Part shown: positions 1 through 6,515 of the stretch, piece by piece
Numbering within the stretch: position 1 is the stretch's first letter
Layout: each line of letters opens with the position of its first letter
Source: JAYEIH01 sp034659995
GTDB lineage: Archaea > Methanobacteriota_B > Thermococci > Methanofastidiosales > B48-G16
DNA length: 10,804 nucleotides
Assembly (NCBI GenBank): GCA_034659995.1
Contig: JAYEIH010000093.1
Coordinates: 1-10,804 of the forward strand
Direction of reading: 5' to 3'
Made by a program: the position numbers and the translations under genes
Notes under the pieces: generated by a model
Database searches by the model: none
What the model was told of the DNA's origin: nothing
Seen by the model: the letters and a program-made list of their open reading frames with translations, nothing else

Positions 1-1
1 C

Positions 2-601
2 AGAGGAGAGATCGTACTGGAGTCCCCACTTGAGTTTGTGGATCTAAATAGGGTTCTAAAAAAAGTCAAAGATAAAGGATATGTGGAGTTTCTTATAACA
101 AAGGGAGAGATGGAAGAGGGATATGTTTTTCTTGAAAATGGAGACATCACAGGAATATTTTATGAAGGTCATAGAAAAGAAGAACCCCTTAAGAATGTTC
201 AGCAGATGCTAAATCAGAATCCGTCCGTCATTTTTCATAAACTGACAGAGACACAAGCAGAGCTTCTGAAGGATGCTTACCCACTTGATGAAAATTATAA
301 AAAAAATGTGCTTTTTGAGGCGGTAAAAGCAGTAAAAAAGAAAAAAGACACCGCAGAAAAGAAAGGATTAGCGGGATGGAATGATAAAGTCCCTATCCTA
401 AAAAGTGCGGGGCAAATGAGCGATGTAGGAAGAGAAGAGCTTCTAGAGGGTGTTGATGATTTTGTCAGGAGTGTCTTGGAACAGGTAGATGGAAAGAGAA
501 CAATAGGAGAGATAGCAGAAAAGAGCGGTAACTCGGTAGAAGACGTTCTCGGCGTGGTCGTTCCCTATCAGGAGACAGGATACATAGGGTTTATAGAGTA
601 A
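2..601 (+). CDS. DUF2226-like archaeal protein, 5' end outside window
   Basis: The reading frame is open to the left edge of the window, with codons from position 2 continuing in frame, so the GTG at 38 is probably internal and the true start lies upstream. The visible part is about 199 residues. Its N-terminal half reads like the GYxxF/VFLENGDITGIFYEG pattern (a ligand- or scaffold-type beta-rich segment with a Gly-Asp turn) of archaeal DUF2226 proteins. A Lys-rich linker follows, then a C-terminal helical segment (VDGKRTIGEIAEKSG, then VEDVLGVVVPYQETGYI) that resembles a winged-helix 'are we done, next step' module often seen at the end of such proteins. No catalytic motif, signal peptide or membrane helix is visible. 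The family has no established function, so none is assigned. Its last 11 bases overlap the end of the convergent threonine aldolase gene. The family call is from memory of motif shape and is moderate only; that this is a coding region is near certain. Confidence 0.6.
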   Translation, partial: RGEIVLESPLEFVDLNRVLKKVKDKGYVEFLITKGEMEEGYVFLENGDITGIFYEGHRKEEPLKNVQQMLNQNPSVIFHKLTETQAELLKDAYPLDENYKKNVLFEAVKAVKKKKDTAEKKGLAGWNDKVPILKSAGQMSDVGREELLEGVDDFVRSVLEQVDGKRTIGEIAEKSGNSVEDVLGVVVPYQETGYIGFIE

Positions 602-1604
602 CCTGCAGTGTATCAAGAACATATTCTATATCTTCTTTTTTTATTCCATAGTGCGTGACCATTCTCAGTTTTCCGTTTCCAAAGTCTGATGCCTTTATAC
701 CACGTTTGTTCAGGTTGGAAAGAAATTTTTCACTCTCTGCCACTTGGAAGATCACAATATTTGTCTGAACTCTTGATAGGTCTATCGTAAGGCCGAGATC
801 CTTTAATCCTTCAGCGAGGAGGCGGGCATTTTTATGGTCCTCATCAAGCCGCTTTACCATACTTTTTAGTGCAACGATACCTGGTGCGGCTATAATTCCC
901 GCCTGTCTCATTCCCCCGCCAAGTATCTTTCTGTTTTTACGCGCATTTTCAATAAACTCTTCGGTGCCGCAGATGATAGACCCTATTGGACATGCAAGTC
1001 CCTTTGAGAGGCAGAACATCACACTATCCACGTATTTAGTCATTTTTGCAGATTTTGTCCCCTGAGCGACTGCAGCATTAAAGATTCTCGCACCGTCCAT
1101 ATGGAGCTTCAGCTCATTTTCCTCTGCCACATCTCTTACCTTTTTTATCTGTTCCGGGGTCCAAACGGTGCCTCCCTCTCTATTGTGGGTGTTTTCGATA
1201 CATACAAGCGTTGTTGGTGCCATATGGATATTTTTGGGCCTCACGGCTTTCGCTATCATCTCCGGATCGAGAATACCTTTATTTCCCTTTATCGGCCTCA
1301 CGAGAAGATTTGCCAGTGCTGCAATGCCGCCGACCTCATACCAGTATATATGGCTCTCCGATCCCAGAATTACCTCGTCACCCTTTGAGGTGTGAGTCAG
1401 TACACTTGCAAGATTTCCTTGGGTTCCGCTCGCGACCAGAAGTGCAGCCTCCTTACCCATTTTTTTGGCAGCCATTTCCTCAAGTTTATTGACGGTGGGA
1501 TCCTCTTTGTATACATCGTCGCCAAGTTCGGCATCCGCTATTGCATCCATCATCTCTTGGGAGGGATATGTGACTGTATCACTTCTGAGGTCAACTGTTC
1601 TCAT
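591..1604 (-). CDS. ltaE: low-specificity L-threonine aldolase (PLP enzyme)
   Basis: This is a 337-residue fold-type I PLP enzyme, the usual length for bacterial and archaeal threonine aldolases, which cleave L-threonine or L-allo-threonine to glycine and acetaldehyde in the cytoplasm. Family hallmarks are visible in order: the N-terminal VDLRSDTVTYPS block; GDDVYKEDPTVNKLE near 29-42; the ASGTQGN phosphate-binding loop near 58-64; ENTHN at 137-141; HMDGARIFNA at 168-177, with the Asp that pairs with the PLP ring nitrogen; and SKGLACPIGS at 200-209, with the Schiff-base lysine at about 201. The ATG at 1604 overlaps the stop of the upstream two-TM gene as ATGA, and AGGGAG at 1615-1610 gives a ribosome site 5 nt away, so the two genes are probably co-transcribed and translationally coupled. 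It may supply glycine, or act in the reverse direction as a beta-hydroxy amino acid synthase. Stereospecificity cannot be read from the sequence. Confidence 0.93.
   Translation of the reverse strand: MRTVDLRSDTVTYPSQEMMDAIADAELGDDVYKEDPTVNKLEEMAAKKMGKEAALLVASGTQGNLASVLTHTSKGDEVILGSESHIYWYEVGGIAALANLLVRPIKGNKGILDPEMIAKAVRPKNIHMAPTTLVCIENTHNREGGTVWTPEQIKKVRDVAEENELKLHMDGARIFNAAVAQGTKSAKMTKYVDSVMFCLSKGLACPIGSIICGTEEFIENARKNRKILGGGMRQAGIIAAPGIVALKSMVKRLDEDHKNARLLAEGLKDLGLTIDLSRVQTNIVIFQVAESEKFLSNLNKRGIKASDFGNGKLRMVTHYGIKKEDIEYVLDTLQVTL
631..643 (+). terminator. T-rich terminator candidate after the DUF2226-like gene
   Basis: About 30 bases after the stop codon the plus strand has a pyrimidine tract ending in seven T residues (636-642). 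Archaeal RNA polymerase stops on such U-rich runs without needing a hairpin. The tract sits inside the 3' end of the convergent threonine aldolase gene, so termination here would give overlapping 3' ends. Confidence 0.4.
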
Positions 1605-1960
1605 TTATACTCCCTTTCATACCGATCCACGATCTCTCTCCTAAGCTGGGCTTTTGTACCGGGATTTATTGTATAGCCTCTCATCTCCAGCTTTTCAATG
1701 AACTCGTTAAATGTTTTTCTGTTTCCCAGCCCGTGTTCTTCCACATAGTTGTCCACCAAGCCCGCTTCAATGATCTTATCCGCAATACCGTACTCCTGTT
1801 TGAGTCCCATCAGTGCGGAGATAGCAATGATCAACGGAATGAAAATTACTATAAATCGTATCGTTGAATTTTCTATATAGTTATACGCACCGTATATCAC
1901 TCCTGCAACAATAGCGATCAGAAGAATTATTCCTGTCGATGGAATCTGTTTTTTTGCCAT
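1601..1960 (-). CDS. small two-TM membrane protein of unknown function
   Basis: This 119-residue protein has two closely spaced hydrophobic segments (about 9-27 and 34-53) joined by a short polar turn, then a charged soluble tail of about 65 residues. The short Lys-bearing N terminus suggests a helical hairpin with the tail in the cytoplasm. The tail contains a KTFNEFIEKLEMRGYTI segment and ends in a basic/acidic helix; it looks helical, but I recognise no known domain. The start ATG at 1960 is supported by a TATA-like element on the minus strand (CTTAAATATA, 1988-1979) about 24 nt upstream, the spacing expected for a leaderless message. It is the first gene of the unit with ltaE, which it overlaps by 4 nt (ATGA). 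The coupling suggests coordinated expression, not necessarily a shared pathway. Product unknown. Confidence 0.85.
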   Translation of the reverse strand: MAKKQIPSTGIILLIAIVAGVIYGAYNYIENSTIRFIVIFIPLIIAISALMGLKQEYGIADKIIEAGLVDNYVEEHGLGNRKTFNEFIEKLEMRGYTINPGTKAQLRREIVDRYEREYK

Positions 1961-1978
1961 GATATTAATTAGATATAG

Positions 1979-1988
1979 TATATTTAAG
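1979..1988 (-). promoter_or_regulatory. TATA-box promoter for the two-TM / ltaE unit
   Basis: The minus strand reads CTTAAATATA here. Its centre lies about 24 nt before the ATG at 1960, so transcription would begin at or next to the start codon. No Shine-Dalgarno is seen before that ATG, in agreement with a leaderless mRNA. Confidence 0.55.
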
Positions 1989-2002
1989 TTTTTCCCACAA
2001 AG

Positions 2003-2033
2003 GCTCTTTGAAGAACCATAAGCTCTTTAAAGA
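2003..2033 (+). promoter_or_regulatory. trxB promoter with TATA-like palindrome and imperfect direct repeat
   Basis: TTTAAA at 2026-2031 is centred about 25.5 nt before the ATG at 2054, which fits a leaderless start. It lies inside a perfect 10-nt palindrome, TCTTTAAAGA (2024-2033). The 12-mer GCTCTTTAAAGA (2022-2033) is an 11/12 copy of GCTCTTTGAAGA at 2003-2014, 19 nt upstream. The repeat could be a regulator site or a second core element; no regulator is identified. Confidence 0.5.
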
Positions 2034-2053
2034 TGGAGGCCCACACGAATGGT

Positions 2054-2986
2054 ATGACAGAATATGATCTTATAATAGTGGGATCAGGACCCGCGGGGTA
2101 CGCGGCAGGGATATATGCAACACGTTTCGGCATGAAAACACTGGTAATAGGAAGGGAACCCGGTGGACAGGTCTCAGAATCCTATAAAATCGAGAACTAT
2201 CCGGGGATTCCACAGACCGGCGGCATGGAGCTCGTAACAAAGTTCAAAGAACACGCGCAATCGCTCGGACTGACGGAAATAGATTTTATTGAGGTAAAAA
2301 AAATAGAGAAAACTGAAAAAAGGTTCAATGTACACACAGAGAATGGTCGTTACTCTGGAAAAACACTGATATTTGCCACAGGAGCGGAGAAACGAAAGCT
2401 CGGATTACCAAATGAAGACACTTTCAGAGGAAAAGGAGTTTCATACTGTGCTACCTGTGACGCTACATTTTTCAAGGATATGAACGTGAGCGTTATCGGT
2501 GGAGGCGACTCTGCGGTAACCTCTGCGCTCCTGCTTTCAGAGTACGCGAAAAAGGTATATCTCATGTATAGACGAGGAAAAGAGAAAATGCGAGCGATGC
2601 CTACATGGATAGAACGAGCAGAACATAATAACAAGATAGAGATGGGATTCAATGCCATCCCTAAAAAATTGAAAGGGAAGAATACGCTTGAATCCGTTAT
2701 ATTCGATCAGGACGGCGAAACTGTTGAAAAAAGAACGGACGGTCTTTTCATTGAGATAGGTACGGAGCCTGTCAGTGAGCTTGCACAGGATCTCGGTGTT
2801 TCAGTGAACGAAAAGGGATATATCTTGGTGGAGCCCGATATGTCCACGAATATCCCAGGAGTTTTTGCTGCGGGCGATGTAACCACCGGTTCCAATATGC
2901 TCGCTCAGATAGTCACCGCCTGCGCAGAGGGAGCAATAGCAGCTGAATCTGTATACAAATATGTTAAAAAGGAGGAATTTTCATGA
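2054..2986 (+). CDS. trxB: thioredoxin reductase (FAD, NAD(P)H)
   Basis: This 310-residue low-molecular-weight thioredoxin reductase passes electrons from NAD(P)H through FAD and a redox-active disulfide to thioredoxin-like partners in the cytoplasm. Visible motifs, numbered from ATG 2054, are GSGPAG at 10-15 (FAD), the CATC active site at 132-135, GGGDSA at 149-154 (second Rossmann fold), YRRGKEKMRA at 172-181 (a basic patch of the type that binds the NADPH phosphate), and AAGDV at 272-276 (FAD C-terminal motif). The residue after CATCD is Ala rather than the common Gly. A longer reading from ATG 2033 is possible. I prefer 2054 because it puts the TATA element at the leaderless distance and gives the standard N terminus before the FAD loop. 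The stop overlaps the next gene as ATGA, making it the first gene of a three-gene unit. No thioredoxin gene is in view. Confidence 0.94.
   Translation: MTEYDLIIVGSGPAGYAAGIYATRFGMKTLVIGREPGGQVSESYKIENYPGIPQTGGMELVTKFKEHAQSLGLTEIDFIEVKKIEKTEKRFNVHTENGRYSGKTLIFATGAEKRKLGLPNEDTFRGKGVSYCATCDATFFKDMNVSVIGGGDSAVTSALLLSEYAKKVYLMYRRGKEKMRAMPTWIERAEHNNKIEMGFNAIPKKLKGKNTLESVIFDQDGETVEKRTDGLFIEIGTEPVSELAQDLGVSVNEKGYILVEPDMSTNIPGVFAAGDVTTGSNMLAQIVTACAEGAIAAESVYKYVKKEEFS
2971..2975 (+). promoter_or_regulatory. ribosome binding site of the zinc-ribbon/DUF4342 gene
   Basis: GGAGG ends 7 nt before the ATG at 2983. It lies inside the last codons of trxB and supports translation of the overlapping ATGA-linked gene. 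Confidence 0.8.
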
Positions 2987-3288
2987 AAGAATGTAAAAAA
3001 TGTGGAGCTGAACTCTTAGACGAAGCAAATTTCTGCCATATGTGTGGAGTGGCAACTCAAAGAAAGCGAGAAAAGTTTGTTATAGATTCTGATGGTCTTG
3101 TAAAGAAGGTAAAAAAGATTTTACACGAGGGGAATGTGACCAAAATAATTATCGAGGATGATAAAGGCAAGATACTGTTGGAGATCCCGGTGACTGTAGG
3201 AGCTGTAGGCGTGCTACTTGCTCCGTGGCTTGCCGCTCTTGGTGCGATTGCAGCAATAGCAGCGGAATGCACGATAATCGTTGAATAG
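2983..3288 (+). CDS. zinc-ribbon protein with DUF4342-like domain
   Basis: This 101-residue protein has two parts. Residues 4-21 form a zinc ribbon with two CxxC knuckles (Cys4, Cys7, Cys18, Cys21; the second reads CHMC). Residues about 38-101 look like a DUF4342 domain: a VKKVKKILHEGNVTKIII helix-strand, GKILLEIPVTVG, then a small-residue hydrophobic stretch (about 71-94, LLAPWLAALGAIAAIAAE) that may sit in or on the membrane, and a final beta-like TIIVE. Function is unknown for this family. The gene overlaps trxB by 4 nt and has a strong ribosome site, so it is probably made together with thioredoxin reductase. Its four cysteines could be a redox target or simply a structural zinc site. Coding status is very secure; the DUF4342 label is recalled from the pattern. 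Confidence 0.82.
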   Translation: MKECKKCGAELLDEANFCHMCGVATQRKREKFVIDSDGLVKKVKKILHEGNVTKIIIEDDKGKILLEIPVTVGAVGVLLAPWLAALGAIAAIAAECTIIVE

Positions 3289-3292
3289 GGTC

Positions 3293-3442
3293 ATGTCCAA
3301 GATTAAAGAGCTTATAACGCTTTTTAAGGAAGGGGATAGAGAGACCAGGATGTATATCCTCTACACCATTGGGACTGTGACGGTCAATGTGCTGGTGGTG
3401 ATAGGCATCATTGTCTTTATTTATCTTGTTTATACCAAATGA
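3293..3442 (+). CDS. 49-residue single-TM small membrane protein
   Basis: A short frame from ATG 3293 to TGA 3440-3442 encodes 49 residues. A charged N terminus (MSKIKELITLFKEGDRETRM) is followed by one hydrophobic helix at about 25-47 and a final Thr-Lys. It begins 4 nt after the stop of the zinc-ribbon gene, fills the space up to the next promoter, and has no competing frame of comparable quality. The ribosome site is weak (AGGG 2 nt before the ATG), so translation may depend on coupling to the gene before it. The helix with a basic/acidic amphipathic head suggests a tail- or single-pass anchored peptide facing the cytoplasm. I recognise no family. The same-strand, 4-nt spacing and protein-like composition make it a credible third member of the trxB unit. 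Confidence 0.65.
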   Translation: MSKIKELITLFKEGDRETRMYILYTIGTVTVNVLVVIGIIVFIYLVYTK

Positions 3443-3452
3443 CTGTAGGCGT

Positions 3453-3480
3453 TATTGCAATAGACGAAATGTTTTTATAT
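3453..3480 (+). promoter_or_regulatory. promoter of the XRE regulator, with a perfect palindrome
   Basis: TTTATA (3474-3479) is centred 24.5 nt before ATG 3501, matching a leaderless start, and the purine-rich CGAAATG just upstream (3465-3471) resembles a BRE. A perfect 10-nt palindrome, TATTGCAATA, lies at 3453-3462 immediately before the BRE. It could be a binding site for the regulator itself (autoregulation), which is inference. Confidence 0.55.
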
Positions 3481-3500
3481 CCTGATGAAGAAGCGTTTTT

Positions 3501-4214
3501 ATGGAAGATGATTCTGAGGAAAAACTGGCAAAGAGAATGGCAGGAGAGATCGTTCTTTCCGATGAACCAGGAAAGACGATGAGAAAATGGAGGGAGATAT
3601 TCGGTATTACTCAGACTGATCTGGCTGATCATCTCAACGTTTCCTCTTCAGTTTTGAGCGATTACGAAGGTGGGCGAAGGAAGTCCCCAGGTGCCGGCAC
3701 GATAAAAAAAATTGTGGAGGGATTGATCCATATAGATATAAAGAACGGCGGACAGGTTTTTCATGCCTTTTCGCGGATGTTCACCACCGAACTTTCCACA
3801 GATATAATAATGGATATCAGGGAATTTTCGGTACCTACGGAGATAGAGACGATAACAAAGGCTGTTTGGGGGGAGACTATGACACCTCCGAGGGTCTCAA
3901 AACATATGATATACGGTTATACGGTAATAGACTCCATAAAAGCAATTCTGGGTATGGAATCAGAGGAGTTTCTTAGGCTCTACGGCTGGACGACAGAGAG
4001 GGCATTGATATTTACAAAGGTCACCTATGGGAGGAGCCCCATGGTAGCTGTAAAGGTGAAGGGGCTTAAACCCTCAGTTGTGGTAATTCACGGGCCCAAG
4101 GAAATGGATCCGGTAGCTATAAAAATAGCGAAGATGGAACGGATACCGCTCGTGCTCTCAAAGGCCGAGTCCGTAGATCTTCTACTTAAAGGACTGAGAA
4201 ACATAAAGATGTGA
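3501..4214 (+). CDS. XRE-family transcriptional regulator at the mevalonate locus
   Basis: This 237-residue protein has an N-terminal Cro/C1-type helix-turn-helix at about 27-78 (WREIFGITQTDLADHLNVSS, SVLSDYEGGRRKSPG). The GGRRKSPGxxxI pattern is typical of archaeal XRE proteins. A C-terminal domain of about 150 residues carries an SxxAILGMESEEFLRLYG segment, YGRSPMVAVKVKGLKPSVVVIHGP and DPVAIKIAKMERIPLVLS. I read this as an effector-sensing or dimerisation domain; its ligand is unknown. Archaeal regulators of this layout are often found beside HMG-CoA synthase genes, and here the gene lies directly upstream of that operon on the same strand. It probably controls mevalonate pathway genes, its own promoter, or both. 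ATG 3501 is supported by the TATA box 24.5 nt upstream. No Shine-Dalgarno is present. Confidence 0.85.
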   Translation: MEDDSEEKLAKRMAGEIVLSDEPGKTMRKWREIFGITQTDLADHLNVSSSVLSDYEGGRRKSPGAGTIKKIVEGLIHIDIKNGGQVFHAFSRMFTTELSTDIIMDIREFSVPTEIETITKAVWGETMTPPRVSKHMIYGYTVIDSIKAILGMESEEFLRLYGWTTERALIFTKVTYGRSPMVAVKVKGLKPSVVVIHGPKEMDPVAIKIAKMERIPLVLSKAESVDLLLKGLRNIKM

Positions 4215-4216
4215 TT

Positions 4217-4266
4217 GATCGTTCTTTGTCGATAGACAGTCCTACAAAAATCGAAAAGCTTTTAAA
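4217..4266 (+). promoter_or_regulatory. mevalonate operon promoter with TCGAT/ATCGA half-sites
   Basis: TTTAAA at 4261-4266 is a clear TATA-like element, preceded by CGAAAAGC (BRE-like, 4252-4259). Three short related sites lie upstream: GATCG (4217-4221), TCGAT (4229-4233) and ATCGA (4250-4254). The last two are inverted with respect to each other, and the last overlaps the BRE-like sequence. They are candidate operator half-sites for the XRE regulator, a suggestion from position only. Confidence 0.5.
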
Positions 4267-4288
4267 TGTCATCCTTTAATTAGGTGAA

Positions 4289-4293
4289 GTGAT
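4289..4293 (+). promoter_or_regulatory. ribosome binding site deciding the HMG-CoA synthase start
   Basis: GTGAT lies 4 nt before ATG 4298, the spacing seen at other junctions in this window. An AGGTGA at 4282-4287 is further upstream. The TATA box would place transcription start near 4289, so the leader is very short; a leaderless GTG start at 4289 cannot be fully excluded. Confidence 0.5.
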
Positions 4294-4297
4294 TGAC

Positions 4298-5344
4298 ATG
4301 GTCAGCATAATAGGGTATGGCGCTTATGTGCCAAAAAATAGGATTAAAACGAGAGAGATCGCAAAACTCTGGGGAGCAAATCCTGCGAATGTTGAGAGAG
4401 GATTGGGTGTATATGAGAAATCGGTGCCTAGTATAGATGAAGACACTATTACCATATCAACCGCTGCCGCAAAGTATGCGTTAAGAAGAGCGGATATAGA
4501 TCCAGAGCAGATCGGTGCCATATACATTGGTTCAGAATCACATCCATACGCTGTAAAACCCTCTGGAACAGTAGTTGCTGCGGCTATCGGTGCGGAAGGC
4601 GAACTCAGATGTGCAGATTACGAGTTTGCCTGCAAAGCAGGAACTGCAGGGATGCAAAATGTAATTGGGCTCATAAAGGGAGATGAAATTGAGTATGGTC
4701 TTGCCATAGGATCTGACACCGCTCAGGGAGCTCCGGGAGATGCTCTGGAGTATGCTGCAGCTGCGGGCGGAGCAGCATTCATTCTTGGTAAGAAGGATGA
4801 AAGGAGCATTGCAACGATTGAGGGGACGCTTTCTTATACCACAGATACCCCTGATTTTTGGAGACGCGAGAACCAATTATATCCGCAGCACGGAGGAAGG
4901 TTTACAGGTGAGCCCGCTTACTTTACACATGTTGGTACCGCCACTGAGATGATAATGGAAAGGTTCGAACTATCTCCTGAGGAGCTGGACTATGTTGTTT
5001 TCCATATGCCCAATGGTAAGTTCCCTAAAAAAATGGCAAAAAAGATGGGATTCTCAATGGATCAGATAGAGCAGAGCCTTGTGGTTAGCAAAATAGGAAA
5101 TACCTATTCGGGATCAAGCCCACTGGGCCTTACTGCCGTGCTGGATGTCGCCGAGCCAGGAGATAAGATTCTGATGACATCCTATGGATCCGGCGCCGGC
5201 TCTGACTCATTTTATATTACAGTGGATGATGCAATTGAAGAGAAAAGGGATGTATGTCCAAAGACATGGGAATTAATAGATAATAGGCGATATATAGATT
5301 ACGCAACGTATGCAAAGTATAGAAAGAAGATCAATATGGGGTGA
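4298..5344 (+). CDS. hydroxymethylglutaryl-CoA synthase (archaeal)
   Basis: This 348-residue archaeal HMG-CoA synthase condenses acetyl-CoA with acetoacetyl-CoA to HMG-CoA in the cytoplasm, the second step of the mevalonate pathway for isoprenoid lipids. Numbered from ATG 4298, the thiolase-fold landmarks are SESHPYAVKP with catalytic Glu at about 80, FACKAGTAGMQ with nucleophile Cys at about 112, HMPNGKFP with His at about 236, and GNTYSGSSPLGL further on. The archaeal N terminus VSIIGYGAYVPKNRIK is intact. A GTG at 4289 could also start the frame, but GTGAT there more likely serves as the ribosome site (4-nt spacer to ATG 4298), and the family begins at this Met. Thiolase follows 4 nt later. 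In methanogens these two enzymes and DUF35 form one complex that passes acetoacetyl-CoA through a shared CoA pocket; the same gene order here suggests the same complex. Confidence 0.95.
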   Translation: MVSIIGYGAYVPKNRIKTREIAKLWGANPANVERGLGVYEKSVPSIDEDTITISTAAAKYALRRADIDPEQIGAIYIGSESHPYAVKPSGTVVAAAIGAEGELRCADYEFACKAGTAGMQNVIGLIKGDEIEYGLAIGSDTAQGAPGDALEYAAAAGGAAFILGKKDERSIATIEGTLSYTTDTPDFWRRENQLYPQHGGRFTGEPAYFTHVGTATEMIMERFELSPEELDYVVFHMPNGKFPKKMAKKMGFSMDQIEQSLVVSKIGNTYSGSSPLGLTAVLDVAEPGDKILMTSYGSGAGSDSFYITVDDAIEEKRDVCPKTWELIDNRRYIDYATYAKYRKKINMG

Positions 5345-5345
5345 T
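5340..5345 (+). promoter_or_regulatory. thiolase ribosome binding site containing the upstream stop
   Basis: GGTGAT ends 3 nt before ATG 5349, and its TGA is the stop codon of HMG-CoA synthase. This fixes the thiolase start at 5349 rather than at the in-frame ATG at 5310 inside the previous gene. Confidence 0.75.
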
Positions 5346-5348
5346 ACG

Positions 5349-6515
5349 ATGGAAAAAGTTGCTGTTATCGGATCCGGAATAACAAAGTTTGGAGAACTCT
5401 GGGACTCATCATTGAGAAGCCTCACAATAGAGGCGGGAACAAAAGCCCTGACTGATGCGGGCGTTCCCGGAGAGGATGTTGATGCACTGTATACGGGCTG
5501 CATGACCGGCGATATGTTTGTAAAACAGGGCCATATAGCCTCATTAATTGCTGATTACGGTGGGCTGCTGCCCACACCCTCTACGAGGGTGGAATCTGCC
5601 TGTGCTTCGGGCGGACTTGCCTTCAGGCATGGCTTTATGAATATAGCCGCAGGAATGGCTGATATTGTCGTCGTCGGAGGTGTCGAGAAGATGACGGATG
5701 CTCTGGGGTCACAAACTACCGATTACTTAGCTTCTGCCGCTGACCAGGAATGGGAGGCATTTAACGGCGCCACCTTCCCGAGTTTATATGCGCTTATAGC
5801 AAGAAGACACATGTATGAGTACGGCACAACAGAGGAGCAGCTGAGTATGGTGGCCGTGAAAAATCATCACAATGGCAGTCTTAATCCCAATGCCCATTTC
5901 CCCTTTGAAGTAGGGCTGGATACGGTGATGAACTCTACAATGGTGGCGGACCCGCTCAGATTGTTCCACTGTTCCCCGGTAAGCGATGGAGCCGCCTGCG
6001 TCATACTCGCTTCGGAGGAGAAGGCAAAGGAACTCTGTGATGATCCTATATGGGTAAAAGGTACAGGACAGGCTTCGGGAGCAATAGGTCTCCATGACAG
6101 GAAGGATCTCTGCACGATAGATTCCACGGTAAATGCTGCAAGATCCGCATACGAGATGGCAGGTCTAACATCGGAAGATATAGACTTTGCAGAGGTTCAT
6201 GACTGCTTTACCATTGCAGAGATAGTTAATATTGAGGATCTTGGATTCTTTGAGAAAGGTGAGGGTGGGAAGGCCGTTGAGGAAGGTCTGACCACGCTGG
6301 ATGGCGAGATTCCCATTAACCCTTCCGGTGGATTGAAGGCCAAGGGGCATCCGGTGGGTGCTACGGGTGTAGCCCAGGTGGTAGAAGCGGTGAAACAACT
6401 CCGTGGAGACGCCGGAAAGAGACAGATAAAGGATGCGGAGATAGGACTGACACATAATATAGGTGGTTCGGGAGGCACTGCTGCCGTCCACATTTTTTCG
6501 AGGCGATTAAGATGA
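5349..6515 (+). CDS. acetyl-CoA C-acetyltransferase (SCP2-type archaeal thiolase)
   Basis: This 388-residue thiolase makes acetoacetyl-CoA from two acetyl-CoA and is likely the first enzyme of the mevalonate pathway. Visible features numbered from ATG 5349 are the N-terminal KVAVIGSGITKFGELW, nucleophile Cys85 in ESACASGGL, VVGGVEKMTD near 108-117, His284 in EVHDCFTIAE, GGLKAKGHPVGATG with His334, and THNIGGSGGTAAVHI at the C terminus. The classical C-terminal CxG cysteine is absent. The HNIGGSGG ending is that of SCP2-like archaeal thiolases, so this is the family norm and not a defect. The spacing (4 nt from HMG-CoA synthase, ATGA overlap with DUF35) suggests balanced production of the three-protein complex known from methanogens. 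Other names (acetyl-CoA acetyltransferase, lipid-transfer-like protein) occur for this family in databases; context favours acetoacetyl-CoA formation. Confidence 0.93.
   Translation: MEKVAVIGSGITKFGELWDSSLRSLTIEAGTKALTDAGVPGEDVDALYTGCMTGDMFVKQGHIASLIADYGGLLPTPSTRVESACASGGLAFRHGFMNIAAGMADIVVVGGVEKMTDALGSQTTDYLASAADQEWEAFNGATFPSLYALIARRHMYEYGTTEEQLSMVAVKNHHNGSLNPNAHFPFEVGLDTVMNSTMVADPLRLFHCSPVSDGAACVILASEEKAKELCDDPIWVKGTGQASGAIGLHDRKDLCTIDSTVNAARSAYEMAGLTSEDIDFAEVHDCFTIAEIVNIEDLGFFEKGEGGKAVEEGLTTLDGEIPINPSGGLKAKGHPVGATGVAQVVEAVKQLRGDAGKRQIKDAEIGLTHNIGGSGGTAAVHIFSRRLR
6500..6507 (+). promoter_or_regulatory. ribosome binding site of the DUF35 gene
   Basis: GAGGCGAT is one mismatch from GAGGTGAT and sits 4 nt before ATG 6512, within the last codons of the thiolase gene. 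Confidence 0.6.

Noticed and set aside
38..40. GTG as start of the first gene
   Set aside because: The frame is open upstream to the window edge, with plausible protein sequence and no promoter or ribosome site before the GTG.
3543..3553. GGAGAGATCGT identical to positions 5-15
   Set aside because: It is an 11-nt match within two unrelated coding genes in a purine-rich genome; consistent with chance.
3417..3632. Minus-strand frame over the XRE promoter
   Set aside because: It overlaps the end of the 49-aa gene, the TATA box and the helix-turn-helix coding region; it has no promoter and no protein-like pattern.
5310..5348. Earlier in-frame ATG as thiolase start (13 extra residues)
   Set aside because: It lies inside the HMG-CoA synthase gene and lacks a ribosome site; GGTGAT points to ATG 5349, where the conserved N terminus begins.
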